This document shows, one piece after another, positions 18,525-27,976 of a stretch of 64,000 bases of DNA. Each line of letters starts with the position of its first letter. The first letter of the stretch is position 1. Source of the DNA: Pseudoalteromonas aliena SW19 (lineage in GTDB: Bacteria; Pseudomonadota; Gammaproteobacteria; Enterobacterales; Alteromonadaceae); contig NZ_AQGU01000022.1 of the NCBI RefSeq assembly GCF_014905615.1, forward strand, positions 124,001 through 188,000. Direction: 5' to 3'. Under the pieces are notes generated by a model, which was not told the origin of the DNA, searched no databases, and saw only the letters and a program-made list of their open reading frames with translations. A program made the translations under genes and the position numbers.

Positions 18525-18739
18525 AACCTGAACTTTGGTTAAGTAATCTGAACTCTGGATAATAAATCTATCTCGAGCAGCTATTTTCAGCGCTAACTGC
18601 GTTGAATTTTCTTGCAATAGGCCCGCTATTGACGCGTAAATTCGCCTTGTTTTCACTGAAAGTCTCTGGCTAGAGAAAATAAATTTAAATATCACCATGA
18701 TTCAATACGTTAGTAAATCTCTTAACCAGGGTTCAGGTT
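18525..18739. repeat. Inverted-repeat element between ruvX and pilU
   Basis: A 215-base non-coding element whose ends are near-perfect inverted repeats (AACCTGAACTTTGGTTAAG at the left; complement AACCTGAACCCTGGTTAAG at the right). The left end is duplicated as a 21-base direct repeat (GGTTAAGTAACCTGAACTTT, then the same unit with TCTGAACTCT). The inner part contains a partly self-complementary segment around CAGCGC and CACTGAAAG. No open frame is seen. It accounts for most of the gap between the convergent ruvX and pilU. Confidence 0.6.
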
Positions 18740-18750
18740 AAGTGTAATTT

Positions 18751-19887
18751 TTAGTAATTACTGTCTTTTCCATCCATACCATCAATTGTCACACCTTGTA
18801 AAAAACCAGCTCCTTGCTGCTCGTTATTACGCAGTTTAATCATTAAGCGCAAATCATTTGGTGAGTCTGCGTGGTGTAGCGCATCGGCGTAATTAATTCG
18901 TTGCTGGCTGTAAAGCTCAAAGAGTGCTTGGTCAAAAGTTTGCATTCCCATCTCTTTCGATTTAGCCATTGCGGTTTTAATACCACCAATATCGCCCGTT
19001 TTAATTAGCTCCGCTATCATTGGCGAATTAAGTAAAATCTCGATTGCAGCAACTCGGCTTTCACCATCTGACGTTGGCACTAATTGCTGAGCAATGATAG
19101 CACGCAAGTTAAGTGCTAAATCATACTTTAGCTTATCGTGCTTTTCTTTAGGCACTAAATGCATAATACGGTCAATCGCTTGGTTGGCATTATTTGCATG
19201 TAGTGTAGCAACACATAAGTGGCCTGTTTCAGCAAAACTTAGCGCATATTCCATAGTTTCTTGTGAGCGTATTTCACCAATCAAAATTACGTCTGGTGCT
19301 TGGCGCAAAGAGCTTTTGAGGGCTGCTTCAAAGCTTTCGGTATCAAGCCCTACTTCGCGCTGAGTAATAATACTTTTGCGATGTTCATGAACAAATTCAA
19401 TTGGATCTTCAATTGTTAAAATATGCCCGCGCTGGTTGCGGTTTCTGTAACCAATTAATGCAGCTAATGAGGTCGACTTACCCGTACCAGTCCCCCCTAC
19501 AAACAGCACGAGGCCACGTTTAGACATAATTACATCAGTCAGTGTTGAAGGTAATCCTAACTCTTGTATATCCGGTATCTGCGTGATTATTCGGCGAATA
19601 ACCATTCCTGCTCTATCGCGCTGCCAAAAAGCGGATATACGAAAACGCCCTTCATCCGTCGCAATCGCAAAATTACATTCTTTGGTGTTATGAAATTCTG
19701 CTTTTTGCTTTTCGCTCATTGCAGACTCAACTAATTCAAGAGACTGCGCATCGGTTAGCTTCTCATCCGATAACGCTATAAGCTCGCCATTAATTTTTGC
19801 ACTAATGGGTAACTGGCTCGATATAAATAAATCAGAACCTTTTTTCTCAATCATTATTAATAAAAAGTGATGTAAAGATAAAGCCAT
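18751..19887 (-). CDS. pilU: Type IV pilus retraction ATPase accessory PilU
   Basis: PilU is a PilT-like hexameric ATPase that helps PilT retract type IV pili at the inner membrane. The 378-residue protein has the Walker A GGTGTGKSTS, the Asp box region, Walker B VILIGEIRSQE, and the His box HLCVATLHANNA. Length and the C-terminal extension after residue 345 fit PilU rather than PilT. It follows pilT by 9 bases, so the two form an operon, as in Pseudomonas and Vibrio. Confidence 0.94.
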   Translation of the reverse strand: MALSLHHFLLIMIEKKGSDLFISSQLPISAKINGELIALSDEKLTDAQSLELVESAMSEKQKAEFHNTKECNFAIATDEGRFRISAFWQRDRAGMVIRRIITQIPDIQELGLPSTLTDVIMSKRGLVLFVGGTGTGKSTSLAALIGYRNRNQRGHILTIEDPIEFVHEHRKSIITQREVGLDTESFEAALKSSLRQAPDVILIGEIRSQETMEYALSFAETGHLCVATLHANNANQAIDRIMHLVPKEKHDKLKYDLALNLRAIIAQQLVPTSDGESRVAAIEILLNSPMIAELIKTGDIGGIKTAMAKSKEMGMQTFDQALFELYSQQRINYADALHHADSPNDLRLMIKLRNNEQQGAGFLQGVTIDGMDGKDSNY

Positions 19888-19896
19888 AATAATTCC

Positions 19897-20937
19897 TTAA
19901 CCGCCAAACTGTGTTTTGTCTTGTGCTTTAGCTTGTGCTGCAGTGTTAGTAATAACCCCGTGATTAACCAAACTGGTTAAACACTGATCCATTGTCTGCA
20001 TGCCCATTGAAGCACCCGTTTGAATAGATGAGTACATTTGCGCAATTTTATCTTCACGGATCAAATTACGAATCGCTGGAACAGCAATCATAATTTCGTG
20101 GGCGGCAACACGCCCTCCACCAATTTTTTTAATTAATGTTTGCGAGATCACAGCACGTAAAGACTCAGAAAGCATTGAGCGGATCATCGATTTTTCTTCA
20201 CCTGGGAAGACATCAATAATACGGTCAATCGTTTTTGGAGCCGATGTTGTGTGGAGTGTACCAAATACAAGATGACCCGTTTCAGCGGCTGTCATTGCAA
20301 GCCGAATAGTTTCTAAATCACGCAGCTCACCAACCAATATTACATCGGGGTCTTCACGCAATGCACTTCTAAGTGCATTGGAGAAACTATGTGTATCACG
20401 ATGAACTTCACGCTGGTTAATTAAGCTTAGCTTATTATCGTGAACAAATTCGATTGGATCCTCTATTGTCAGGATATGGTGATGCTTTGTTTGATTTATA
20501 TAATCAACCATCGCAGCAAGTGTTGTTGATTTACCTGATCCTGTAGGACCTGTGACCAACACCAGTCCGCGCGGGTTATCTGAAATTGTTTTAAAAATAT
20601 CAGGAGCACCTAAATCATCAAGTGTGAGCACGTCACTTGGAATAGTACGAAATACGGCTGCTGGGCCGCGATTAGAATTAAATGCATTAACACGAAAGCG
20701 CGCAAGATTAGGCACTTCAAACGAAAAATCGACTTCCAGATTTTGTTCATAGTCCTTACGCTGATTATCGTTCATAATATCGTAGACCAAACTGTTTACG
20801 TCTTTTTCTTCTAATGCTGGTATATTAATGCGACGCACATCACCATCTACACGTATCATAGGTGAAACACCTGATGATAAATGTAAATCGGATGCTTTGT
20901 GTTGCACACTAAACGCCAATAATTCGGTAATATCCAT
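19897..20937 (-). CDS. pilT: Type IV pilus retraction ATPase PilT
   Basis: PilT drives retraction of type IV pili, giving twitching motility and DNA uptake. The 346-residue protein starts MDITELLAFSVQHKASDLHLS, has Walker A GPTGSGKSTT, Walker B VILVGELRDLET, His box HLVFGTLHTTSAPKT, and the C-terminal AIRNLIREDK motif needed for retraction. Length agrees with the family (344-345). Its start codon is only 29 bases from the likely yggS start on the other strand. The pair pilT-pilU beside yggS-proC is common in gammaproteobacteria. Confidence 0.97.
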   Translation of the reverse strand: MDITELLAFSVQHKASDLHLSSGVSPMIRVDGDVRRINIPALEEKDVNSLVYDIMNDNQRKDYEQNLEVDFSFEVPNLARFRVNAFNSNRGPAAVFRTIPSDVLTLDDLGAPDIFKTISDNPRGLVLVTGPTGSGKSTTLAAMVDYINQTKHHHILTIEDPIEFVHDNKLSLINQREVHRDTHSFSNALRSALREDPDVILVGELRDLETIRLAMTAAETGHLVFGTLHTTSAPKTIDRIIDVFPGEEKSMIRSMLSESLRAVISQTLIKKIGGGRVAAHEIMIAVPAIRNLIREDKIAQMYSSIQTGASMGMQTMDQCLTSLVNHGVITNTAAQAKAQDKTQFGG

Positions 20938-20966
20938 TTATGACTCCACAACTAACTGATAAATAT

Positions 20967-21653
20967 ATGGTTACAATAGCAGAACGACTCACATCCGCCT
21001 ACGCTAGAATCGCAGTGGCTGCAAAAAACACACAACGAAATAACAACGAAATAACTTTGCTAGCAGTGTCTAAAACTAAACCAAGCGAAGATATTATTGC
21101 CGCTTACGAGCACGGTCAACGCGAATTTGGTGAGTCATATGTTCAAGAGGCTGTAGATAAAATAGCTCAACTACACGCATATAGCGACATCATTTGGCAT
21201 TTCATTGGCCCTATTCAATCAAATAAAAGTGCCTTAGTGGCTAGCAATTTTGATTGGGTGCAAAGTGTTGATCGACTAAAAATAGCCAAGCGGTTAGACA
21301 GCCAGCGCCCTGAAGTAATGCCGCCACTTAATGTACTTATTCAAGTAAATATCAGTGCAGAAGAAGCAAAGTCAGGATGTCACCCTGATGAAATTGCTGA
21401 ATTAGCTCAATTTATAGAGCAATGTACACATTTAACCCTACGTGGACTGATGGCAATTCCTGCAAAAACAGCTGTTACGCAGGTGCAAGTTCAATATTTT
21501 GAGCAATTACAAACTTGCTTTGATAAACTAAAGACCCAATATCCTCATATAGATACTTTGTCGATGGGTATGAGCAACGACGTTGAAGCAGCAATAAGTG
21601 CAGGTTCAACGATGGTAAGGATCGGCACAGACATTTTTGGAACACGAACTTAA
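20967..21653 (+). CDS. yggS: PLP homeostasis protein YggS (COG0325 family)
   Basis: A 228-residue (from this start) pyridoxal-phosphate binding protein of the YggS/PROSC family, which buffers PLP. The TIM-barrel has the PLP lysine in LLAVSKTKPSED; further motifs are FGESYVQEAVDKI, WHFIGPIQSNK, LIQVNISAEEAKSG, and the phosphate loop LSMGMSNDVEAAI plus VRIGTDIFG. Start choice: ATG at 20967 makes the length before ITLLAVSKTKP equal to that of E. coli YggS; an ATG at 20940 would leave only two bases between it and the pilT start. Neither has a clear ribosome site. proC follows by 17 bases. Confidence 0.93.
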   Translation: MVTIAERLTSAYARIAVAAKNTQRNNNEITLLAVSKTKPSEDIIAAYEHGQREFGESYVQEAVDKIAQLHAYSDIIWHFIGPIQSNKSALVASNFDWVQSVDRLKIAKRLDSQRPEVMPPLNVLIQVNISAEEAKSGCHPDEIAELAQFIEQCTHLTLRGLMAIPAKTAVTQVQVQYFEQLQTCFDKLKTQYPHIDTLSMGMSNDVEAAISAGSTMVRIGTDIFGTRT

Positions 21654-21670
21654 AAGGTGATAACAGATTT

Positions 21671-22492
21671 ATGTCAGATAAAAAAATCGCATTTATAGGC
21701 ACGGGTAATATGAGCTACGCCATTATTGGTGGCATGGTGAAAAACGGTTTTAACGCAAATAATATCATTGCGACTAACCGCAACCAAGATAAGCTTGCAA
21801 AGGTAGCAGCCGACTTCAAGGTGCAAACCACCAGTGACAATAACGAAGCCCTGCGCGATGCTGATGTAATTGTTTTGTCTGTTAAACCACAAATGATGGG
21901 CGATCTATGTCAATCGTTTCAAGAATCGGGTGTAGACTTTAGTAACAAACTATTTATTTCTGTTGCTGCGGGTTTAACCGTAAAACGTTTACGCGAAATG
22001 CTAGGTCAAGACGTTAAAATGATACGCTGTATGCCAAACACGCCGTCTTTATTAGGCCGTGGCGTCTCTGGCTTATATGGCGCAGATGAAACGCAAAGCG
22101 AACACGAGTTTGTACAACAGGTGTTTGAATGTACGGGCATTGTTGTATGGGTTGAACACGAATCACAAATAAACGATATTATTGCGGTTACAGGTTCATC
22201 GCCTGCTTATTTTTTCTTGTTTATGGAAGCCATAGAAGAAAAAGCCAAAGCGCTAGGGTTTAATAATGAAGACGCACGTCGTTTAGTCCAACAAACAGCA
22301 TTAGGTGCAGCGGAAATGGCACTTAGCCAGCCTGATATTAGTATTTCGCAGTTACGCTCAAACGTAACATCTAAGGGCGGTACTACCCACGCAGCGGTTG
22401 AGCATTTAAAAGAGCAAGGCTTGACGAAAACGGTTGGCGATGCAATGGATGCATGTATCGCCCGTGCGATGCAAATGGAAAAAGAACTTTAA
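21671..22492 (+). CDS. proC: Pyrroline-5-carboxylate reductase ProC
   Basis: ProC reduces 1-pyrroline-5-carboxylate to proline with NAD(P)H. The 273-residue protein has the Rossmann glycine motif IAFIGTGNMSYAIIGG, then VILSVKPQ-type VIVLSVKPQ, MIRCMPNTPSLLG, and the C-terminal dimerisation signature (LRSNVTSKGGTTHAAVE). AAAGGTGAT overlapping the yggS stop is a likely ribosome site. It is in the yggS-proC-yggT operon. Confidence 0.97.
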   Translation: MSDKKIAFIGTGNMSYAIIGGMVKNGFNANNIIATNRNQDKLAKVAADFKVQTTSDNNEALRDADVIVLSVKPQMMGDLCQSFQESGVDFSNKLFISVAAGLTVKRLREMLGQDVKMIRCMPNTPSLLGRGVSGLYGADETQSEHEFVQQVFECTGIVVWVEHESQINDIIAVTGSSPAYFFLFMEAIEEKAKALGFNNEDARRLVQQTALGAAEMALSQPDISISQLRSNVTSKGGTTHAAVEHLKEQGLTKTVGDAMDACIARAMQMEKEL

Positions 22493-22518
22493 AATTACTT
22501 TTTATTGAAGGTTACACT

Positions 22519-23052
22519 ATGAATGCCATGCAATTTTTAATCAGTACCCTGTTTGATTTGTTTTTAATGGTGGTATTACTGCGCTTTTGGCTGCAGTGGG
22601 CAAAAGCCGACTTTTACAATCCAATGAGCCAGTTTGTGGTTAAAGCCACTTCGTTTGCAGTAAAGCCTCTGCGCAAAATCATTCCAGGATTTGGAGGGCT
22701 TGATTTAGCCTCACTATTGCTGGCATTTATTGTCGCAATAGCCAAAATAAGTACTTTAATGCTTGTTATGTATGGCGCATGGGCAATACAACCTGTACTC
22801 ATTCAAGCATTTATAACGGTGCTAAAAGAAGGCCTTAACTTAATATTTTGGGTTCTTATTATTCGCGCTATTTTAAGTTGGGTTAGCCAAGGCTATAACC
22901 CTATTGAAGCGGTTTTTCATCAACTTACTGAACCAATGCTAAAACCAATTCGTAAAATTTTACCGTCAATGGGCGGACTAGACCTATCTGTTTTAGTGCT
23001 TATTATTGGTATTCAATTTTTGCAAATGCTGCTTATGGACTTTTTAGCCTAA
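22519..23052 (+). CDS. yggT: YggT family inner-membrane protein
   Basis: A 177-residue integral membrane protein made of two YGGT repeats, each with a pair of helices: LLRFWLQWAKADFYNPMSQF with PLRKIIPGFGGLDLASL in the first half, and IIRAILSWVSQGYNPIEAV with PIRKILPSMGGLDLSVL in the second. Function is uncertain; homologues are linked to osmotic tolerance and to cell-division or chloroplast envelope processes. ATG at 22519 is used because TTGAAGG precedes it and the protein then starts with a membrane helix; the longer frame from 22453 overlaps proC. A strong terminator follows. Confidence 0.93.
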   Translation: MNAMQFLISTLFDLFLMVVLLRFWLQWAKADFYNPMSQFVVKATSFAVKPLRKIIPGFGGLDLASLLLAFIVAIAKISTLMLVMYGAWAIQPVLIQAFITVLKEGLNLIFWVLIIRAILSWVSQGYNPIEAVFHQLTEPMLKPIRKILPSMGGLDLSVLVLIIGIQFLQMLLMDFLA

Positions 23053-23066
23053 TATAAATTTTAACT

Positions 23067-23092
23067 AAAAGAGGCCCAAAGGCCTCTTTTTT
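23067..23092 (+). terminator. Rho-independent terminator after yggT
   Basis: Perfect stem AAAAGAGGCC/GGCCTCTTTT with a four-base loop followed by T. It lies 14 bases after the yggT stop and 22 bases before the next gene. Confidence 0.88.
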
Positions 23093-23113
23093 ATATGTTT
23101 TAAGGAATACATA

Positions 23114-23557
23114 ATGAATCGCTTAATTAAATTTTGTTTTATTGCCTTTTTAGCACTTGCGTTTAATGCGCACAGCGAACAAATGCAAGGTGCACAATAT
23201 AAAGAACTTGGCCCATGGCAAGTGCATTACATTGCCTTCCCATCTACGTTTATTCAACCAAAAATAGCAAAAGCATATGGCCTTGAACGTAGTGGTTATA
23301 AAGGTATTGTAAATATTTCTATTTTAAAAAATGATGCCGACAACACACCACAAACGGCAAAGCTTACTGGTACAGCTAGAAACCTACTTGGCAACAAACA
23401 AACGCTTACTTTTAAAGAAGTAAAAGAAGGTGACTCAATTTATTACCTTGCCCAAGTTGATTACACTAACGAAGAAATTTTACGATTTGAAATTGAAATT
23501 CAACAAAGTAGTCAATTTCAAAAATTACAGTTTCAACAAAAATTTTACGTAGATTAA
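23114..23557 (+). CDS. DUF4426 family periplasmic protein
   Basis: A 147-residue exported protein (signal peptide 1-21, ending NAHSEQ) of the DUF4426 family. The mature protein opens with [16 protein letters not shown] and contains [17 protein letters not shown] and a C-terminal beta-rich region. The family is found in Vibrio, Shewanella and relatives at this same place between yggT and rdgB. Function unknown. AAGGAATACATA precedes the start. It ends 7 bases before rdgB. Confidence 0.82.
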   Translation: MNRLIKFCFIAFLALAFNAHSEQMQGAQYKELGPWQVHYIAFPSTFIQPKIAKAYGLERSGYKGIVNISILKNDADNTPQTAKLTGTARNLLGNKQTLTFKEVKEGDSIYYLAQVDYTNEEILRFEIEIQQSSQFQKLQFQQKFYVD

Positions 23558-23564
23558 ATACATT

Positions 23565-24164
23565 ATGAACAAAACTTTAGTACTCGCCACTGGCAACCCT
23601 GGCAAAATTAACGAACTAGCAAACATGCTGCGTCCACTTGAAATTAATGTGGTTCCACAAAGTGATTTTAACGTGGGCGACGTGGCCGAAACGGGCACTA
23701 CTTTTATTGAAAATGCCATTATTAAAGCGCGTCATGCTGCTAAAATTACTGGTATGCCGGCCATTGCCGACGATTCAGGTTTAGAAGTTGATGGCTTAAA
23801 TGGTGCGCCTGGTGTTTATTCAGCTCGCTTTGCGGGCGCGCAAGCTAGCGATCAAGATAATATTGATAAGCTACTGATTGATTTAGGTGATAACCCAGTT
23901 CGTAGCGCACGATTTTGGTGCGTACTGGTACTAATGCGCCACGCAAGCGATCCAACACCACTGGTTTGCAGTGCTAGCTGGGAAGGCGAGATCACATTAA
24001 CTCAAAATGGCAACGGTGGTTTTGGCTACGATCCAGTTTTTTTTGTGCCTACACTTAATTGTACCAGTGCAGAGCTTACAAAAGAGCAAAAAAATGCAGT
24101 AAGCCATCGCGGCCAAGCATTGCAAAAATTACTGCTAGAACTAAAGCAAAAAGGCGGCCTGTGA
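23565..24164 (+). CDS. rdgB: XTP/dITP pyrophosphatase RdgB (Ham1 family)
   Basis: RdgB removes non-canonical purine nucleoside triphosphates (dITP, XTP) from the pool. The 199-residue protein matches E. coli RdgB (197) and shows the family signatures [36 protein letters not shown] and SHRGQAL. Its TGA stop overlaps the GTG start of hemW (GTGA), implying coupled translation. Confidence 0.97.
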   Translation: MNKTLVLATGNPGKINELANMLRPLEINVVPQSDFNVGDVAETGTTFIENAIIKARHAAKITGMPAIADDSGLEVDGLNGAPGVYSARFAGAQASDQDNIDKLLIDLGDNPVRSARFWCVLVLMRHASDPTPLVCSASWEGEITLTQNGNGGFGYDPVFFVPTLNCTSAELTKEQKNAVSHRGQALQKLLLELKQKGGL

Positions 24165-25297
24165 ATCTTCCACCTCTGAGCTTATATGTGCACGTGCCTT
24201 GGTGTGTGCAAAAATGTCCGTACTGCGATTTTAATAGCCACGGACAAAAAGGCGAAATACCTGAAGCTGAGTATGTTCAGCATTTAATTGATGATTTAAA
24301 AGCGGATTTGCACTTAGTGCAAGGGCGTAAAATTCATAGTGTTTTTATTGGTGGCGGCACTCCTAGCCTATTAACAGGTGCAGCTTACACCCGCTTACTT
24401 AATGAAGTTGATAACTTAATTGGTCTTGAAGAACACTGCGAAATCACCCTTGAAGCGAACCCTGGCACAGTAGAAACAGGCCGCTTTAAAGATTACGTAA
24501 AAGCGGGCATTAATCGAATTTCAATTGGCGTGCAAAGCATGCAAAACGACAAGCTAAAAGCACTTGGTCGAATTCATGGCAGCGACGAGGCAAACTACGC
24601 TGCGCAGCAAGCCAAAGAAGCGGGTTTAAATAGCTTTAACTTAGATTTAATGCATGGCTTACCGGGGCAAACTCTTGACGATGCACTGAGCGATCTAAAG
24701 CAAATCATTGCGCTCGATCCTCCTCATATATCGTGGTATCAGTTAACTATCGAACCCAATACGCAGTTTGCGTCAAAGCCCCCTACCCTTCCTCAAGATG
24801 AAACACTGTGGGACATTCAAGAGCAAGGGGTCGAGCTACTCGCGCAAGCGGGTTACATACAATACGAAATATCGGGCTATGCAAAAGCTGGCTATCAATG
24901 CCAACATAACTTGAATTATTGGCGTTTTGGCGATTATCTTGGTATTGGCTGCGGCGCACATGGTAAGGTTACTGATGAAAATACAGGGCTTATTACGCGC
25001 ACTGAAAAAGTTAAACATCCACGCGGCTATATGGATTTAATTAAACCCTATATGTACAAAAGCTGGCACGTAGAGCAAGATGATTTAGCATTTGAGTTTT
25101 TTATGAATCGCTTTCGCCTTGTTGAACCTTGCCCAATTACCGATTTTAATAAATTAACGACACTGCCATTGCTAAGCCAGCAAGATGCATTAAACCAAGC
25201 TATTAACAAAGGTTTATTGACTCAAACAGATAGCTATTGGCAGGTAACATTAAAAGGTCATCGCTTTTTAAACGACCTGCTAGAATTATTTGTGTAG
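24161..25297 (+). CDS. hemW: Radical SAM heme chaperone HemW
   Basis: A 378-residue radical SAM protein of the HemW (formerly HemN-like) family, thought to insert heme into respiratory proteins. The [4Fe-4S] cysteines are in [12 protein letters not shown] (CX3CX2C), and the SAM region is [10 protein letters not shown]. The C-terminal HemN_C domain follows [10 protein letters not shown]. The GTG at 24161 overlaps the rdgB stop and gives the same N-terminus as E. coli HemW ([12 protein letters not shown]). The frame stays open upstream to 24059 but that part overlaps rdgB. Confidence 0.95.
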   Translation: MNLPPLSLYVHVPWCVQKCPYCDFNSHGQKGEIPEAEYVQHLIDDLKADLHLVQGRKIHSVFIGGGTPSLLTGAAYTRLLNEVDNLIGLEEHCEITLEANPGTVETGRFKDYVKAGINRISIGVQSMQNDKLKALGRIHGSDEANYAAQQAKEAGLNSFNLDLMHGLPGQTLDDALSDLKQIIALDPPHISWYQLTIEPNTQFASKPPTLPQDETLWDIQEQGVELLAQAGYIQYEISGYAKAGYQCQHNLNYWRFGDYLGIGCGAHGKVTDENTGLITRTEKVKHPRGYMDLIKPYMYKSWHVEQDDLAFEFFMNRFRLVEPCPITDFNKLTTLPLLSQQDALNQAINKGLLTQTDSYWQVTLKGHRFLNDLLELFV

Positions 25298-25364
25298 TAT
25301 TTAGTAATTAAATAAAACAATATAAAAACACCCTAATGGGTTTCTAATAACAAAAGGGAAAACA

Positions 25365-27206
25365 ATGCGTACACTTACTTTTATTGCAGCGGCTATAAGC
25401 ACTGCACTTCTTGCTGGTTGCCAACAAGCACCACTGCAATCAACTACGACTCCTATAGTACAAACTCAAGCGGTGCAATCACAACAAAGTGAAATAGACA
25501 AAGCAAATGCGTTTTTTGAAGACACATTTAACCGTGACGTAATGAGCAGCCCTGTGTACCAAACGTATATGGGCATTAAGCAAGATTACGATAAATGGGA
25601 TGATGGCAGCGAAGAAAGAAAGCTTAAAGATTTTGCACAAACAAAAGCCGACCTAGTGGCACTAACAGCAATCAATCGTGATTTATTAGATGATGCAACA
25701 AAGGTAAGCTACGACTTAAAAAAACAAGATCTTGAAAGTTCTATTGCTGACTTTAAATGGCGCAACCATAACTACCCAGTAAATCAAATGTTTGGCACTC
25801 ACTCGATGATCCCTGCATTTTTGATCAATCAACACCAAGTTAGTAATGTAAAAGAAGCGAAAGACTACATTTCACGCTTAAATGGTGTAACCGCTGTTAT
25901 TGATCAACTTATTACTGATCTAGATGTACGTGCAGAAAAAAATATTATTGCACCTAAATTTGTGTTTCCACACGTCATTGATTCAAGCAAAAATATCATT
26001 AAAGGCGCACCGTTTGAAAAAGGCGATGACTCTACCCTGCTTGCCGATTTTAAACGTAAAGTAACTGCGCTTGAAATCAGCCAAGTCGAAAAAGATTCGC
26101 TAATTGACGATGCATCAGACGCATTAAAATCGGCAGTTAAACCGTCTTACTCTAAGCTTATTAATTACCTAGCGCAGCTAGAAAAGCGTGCTGACGACCG
26201 TGATGGCGCATGGAAGTTACCTGAAGGTGAAGCGTTTTATAACAATGCACTTAAGCGCACAACAACGACCGATTTAACGGCTAAAGATATTCATGCGATT
26301 GGTCTATCTGAAGTAACACGTATTCATGATGAAATGCGTGAAATTAAAAATAAAGTAGGCTTTAAAGGTGATTTAAAAGCGTTTATGCAGTTTATGAAAA
26401 CTGACAAGCAATTTTACTACCCAAACACTGCACAAGGTAAGCAGCGTTATCTTGACGAAGCAACGGGCCTTATTGACACAATGAAGTCTCGCCTTGATGA
26501 GCTATTCATTGTTAAGCCAAAAGCGGACCTGAAAGTTAAAGCTGTTGAAGCGTTTCGAGAAAAAGCAGCCGGTAAAGCATTTTATCAACAGCCTGCGCCA
26601 GATGGTTCACGCCCAGGTGTTTACTACGCCAACCTTTATGATATGGAAGCAATGCCAACCTATCAAATGGAAGCATTGGCTTACCATGAAGGTATTCCGG
26701 GTCATCACATGCAAATAGCTATCTCGCAAGAGTTAGAAGGCGTGCCTAAGTTCCGTAAATTTGGTGGCTACACAGCCTACATTGAAGGTTGGGGTTTATA
26801 CTCAGAATTAGTGCCAAAAGAAATGGGTATGTATTCAGACCCATACTCAGACTTTGGCCGTCTTTCTATGGAATTATGGCGTGCTTGTCGTTTAGTAGTT
26901 GATACGGGTATCCACGCAATGAAGTGGACTCGTCAAGAAGGTATTGATTACTACGTAAATAATACACCTAATGCTACATCTGATGGTGTTAAAATGGTTG
27001 AGCGTCACATTGTAATGCCTTCACAAGCAACGGCTTATAAAGTAGGCATGCTTAAGATTTTAGAACTGCGTGAAGATGCTAAAAAGCAGCTTGGTGATAA
27101 GTTCGATATTCGTCAATTCCACGACGTTGTCCTTAAAAATGGCCCAGTACCATTAAATGTACTAGAAAACTTTGTTAACGAATGGATAGCAAGTAAACAA
27201 GCTTAA
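25365..27206 (+). CDS. DUF885 family lipoprotein (putative metallopeptidase)
   Basis: A 613-residue secreted lipoprotein: the lipobox LLAGC places the lipidated cysteine at residue 19. The rest is one DUF885 domain with the conserved zinc-peptidase-like motif YHEGIPGHHMQ near residue 445 and the downstream glutamate-bearing AYIEGWGLYSE, as in thermolysin-type gluzincins; catalysis has been suggested for this family but the substrate is unknown. RNA signals: AAAAGGGAA is the ribosome site and a strong hairpin terminator follows at 27225. It is probably periplasm-facing and anchored to a membrane. It appears to be a single-gene unit. Confidence 0.85.
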   Translation: MRTLTFIAAAISTALLAGCQQAPLQSTTTPIVQTQAVQSQQSEIDKANAFFEDTFNRDVMSSPVYQTYMGIKQDYDKWDDGSEERKLKDFAQTKADLVALTAINRDLLDDATKVSYDLKKQDLESSIADFKWRNHNYPVNQMFGTHSMIPAFLINQHQVSNVKEAKDYISRLNGVTAVIDQLITDLDVRAEKNIIAPKFVFPHVIDSSKNIIKGAPFEKGDDSTLLADFKRKVTALEISQVEKDSLIDDASDALKSAVKPSYSKLINYLAQLEKRADDRDGAWKLPEGEAFYNNALKRTTTTDLTAKDIHAIGLSEVTRIHDEMREIKNKVGFKGDLKAFMQFMKTDKQFYYPNTAQGKQRYLDEATGLIDTMKSRLDELFIVKPKADLKVKAVEAFREKAAGKAFYQQPAPDGSRPGVYYANLYDMEAMPTYQMEALAYHEGIPGHHMQIAISQELEGVPKFRKFGGYTAYIEGWGLYSELVPKEMGMYSDPYSDFGRLSMELWRACRLVVDTGIHAMKWTRQEGIDYYVNNTPNATSDGVKMVERHIVMPSQATAYKVGMLKILELREDAKKQLGDKFDIRQFHDVVLKNGPVPLNVLENFVNEWIASKQA

Positions 27207-27224
27207 TACCGTCGTTATAAATAC

Positions 27225-27250
27225 AAAAGGTCGCATTTGCGACCTTTTTG
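27225..27250 (+). terminator. Rho-independent terminator after DUF885 gene
   Basis: Perfect stem AAAAGGTCGC/GCGACCTTTT with a four-base loop and following T residues. Confidence 0.88.
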
Positions 27251-27307
27251 TTTTATATAGCAGGAGTTTAAGCTAGAGTAAATAAGCCCTTAGCGATGGA
27301 GAATATA

Positions 27308-27976
27308 ATGGATTTAAGCATACAATTACTTAACGCACGCATTTCAAAGCAGCAGTTAAATGAGCTCGATAACGACTTTAAACAGTTGACGCCAGCTCAA
27401 CAAACTCTGCAGCTAAATCACTTATATGAAAGTGCTCAGCGCTTGAGTATAAAATATGATTTTATGCAAAATATCGCTATCCGTATTTTAACAAACAACA
27501 TGCCGCCAACACCTTTTGTTAACCAATTAATAAGTGTTGATGCATTGAGTTTTTTTACGCCAGCACTGAGAATAAACAAAGGCTTTTTAGCACAAGACAT
27601 TCAGGGGAATAACGTACTACATAATGTATTTAAACATACCGATTCAAAAAAATTACCTTTTAATTATGTGCGATCTTTAATGTTATTTGAATCTAACGAC
27701 GACTTACTTAAAGCTCTAGCACAGACGAATAAACAAGGACTCACCCCTGTCGCTTGTTATATCGCTTACGCACACAAACAAAATACACCAGTAAAGCATG
27801 AGTTTTCAGCATTACTCGCGCTTATGGAAATAGAGCAAAAACAAAACCCAAATGCAAAGCAACGACTTGCTAACGCATTAAAAGAAGTAAACCTTAGCGA
27901 AACAACTCTTTTACTAAGTGCCGCTTACTTACAGCGTTCAACAGCCCAAGTTGTACACTTAGTCAAGGCGCTTTAA
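27308..27976 (+). CDS. Hypothetical protein with ankyrin-like stretches
   Basis: A 222-residue, mainly helical soluble protein, not recognised as a named family. Two stretches look like ankyrin repeat openings: DIQGNNVLHNVFKH (about residue 98) and NKQGLTPVACYIAYA (about residue 142), so it may be a protein-binding solenoid. ATG at 27308 is chosen because GGAG lies five to eight bases upstream; an ATG at 27296 is also in frame. Its last 18 bases overlap the end of the convergent gene 27959-28402. Function unknown. Confidence 0.55.
   Translation: MDLSIQLLNARISKQQLNELDNDFKQLTPAQQTLQLNHLYESAQRLSIKYDFMQNIAIRILTNNMPPTPFVNQLISVDALSFFTPALRINKGFLAQDIQGNNVLHNVFKHTDSKKLPFNYVRSLMLFESNDDLLKALAQTNKQGLTPVACYIAYAHKQNTPVKHEFSALLALMEIEQKQNPNAKQRLANALKEVNLSETTLLLSAAYLQRSTAQVVHLVKAL

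Noticed and set aside
24059-24160. Upstream in-frame extension of hemW
   Set aside because: It overlaps rdgB, and the GTG at 24161 matches the E. coli HemW start.
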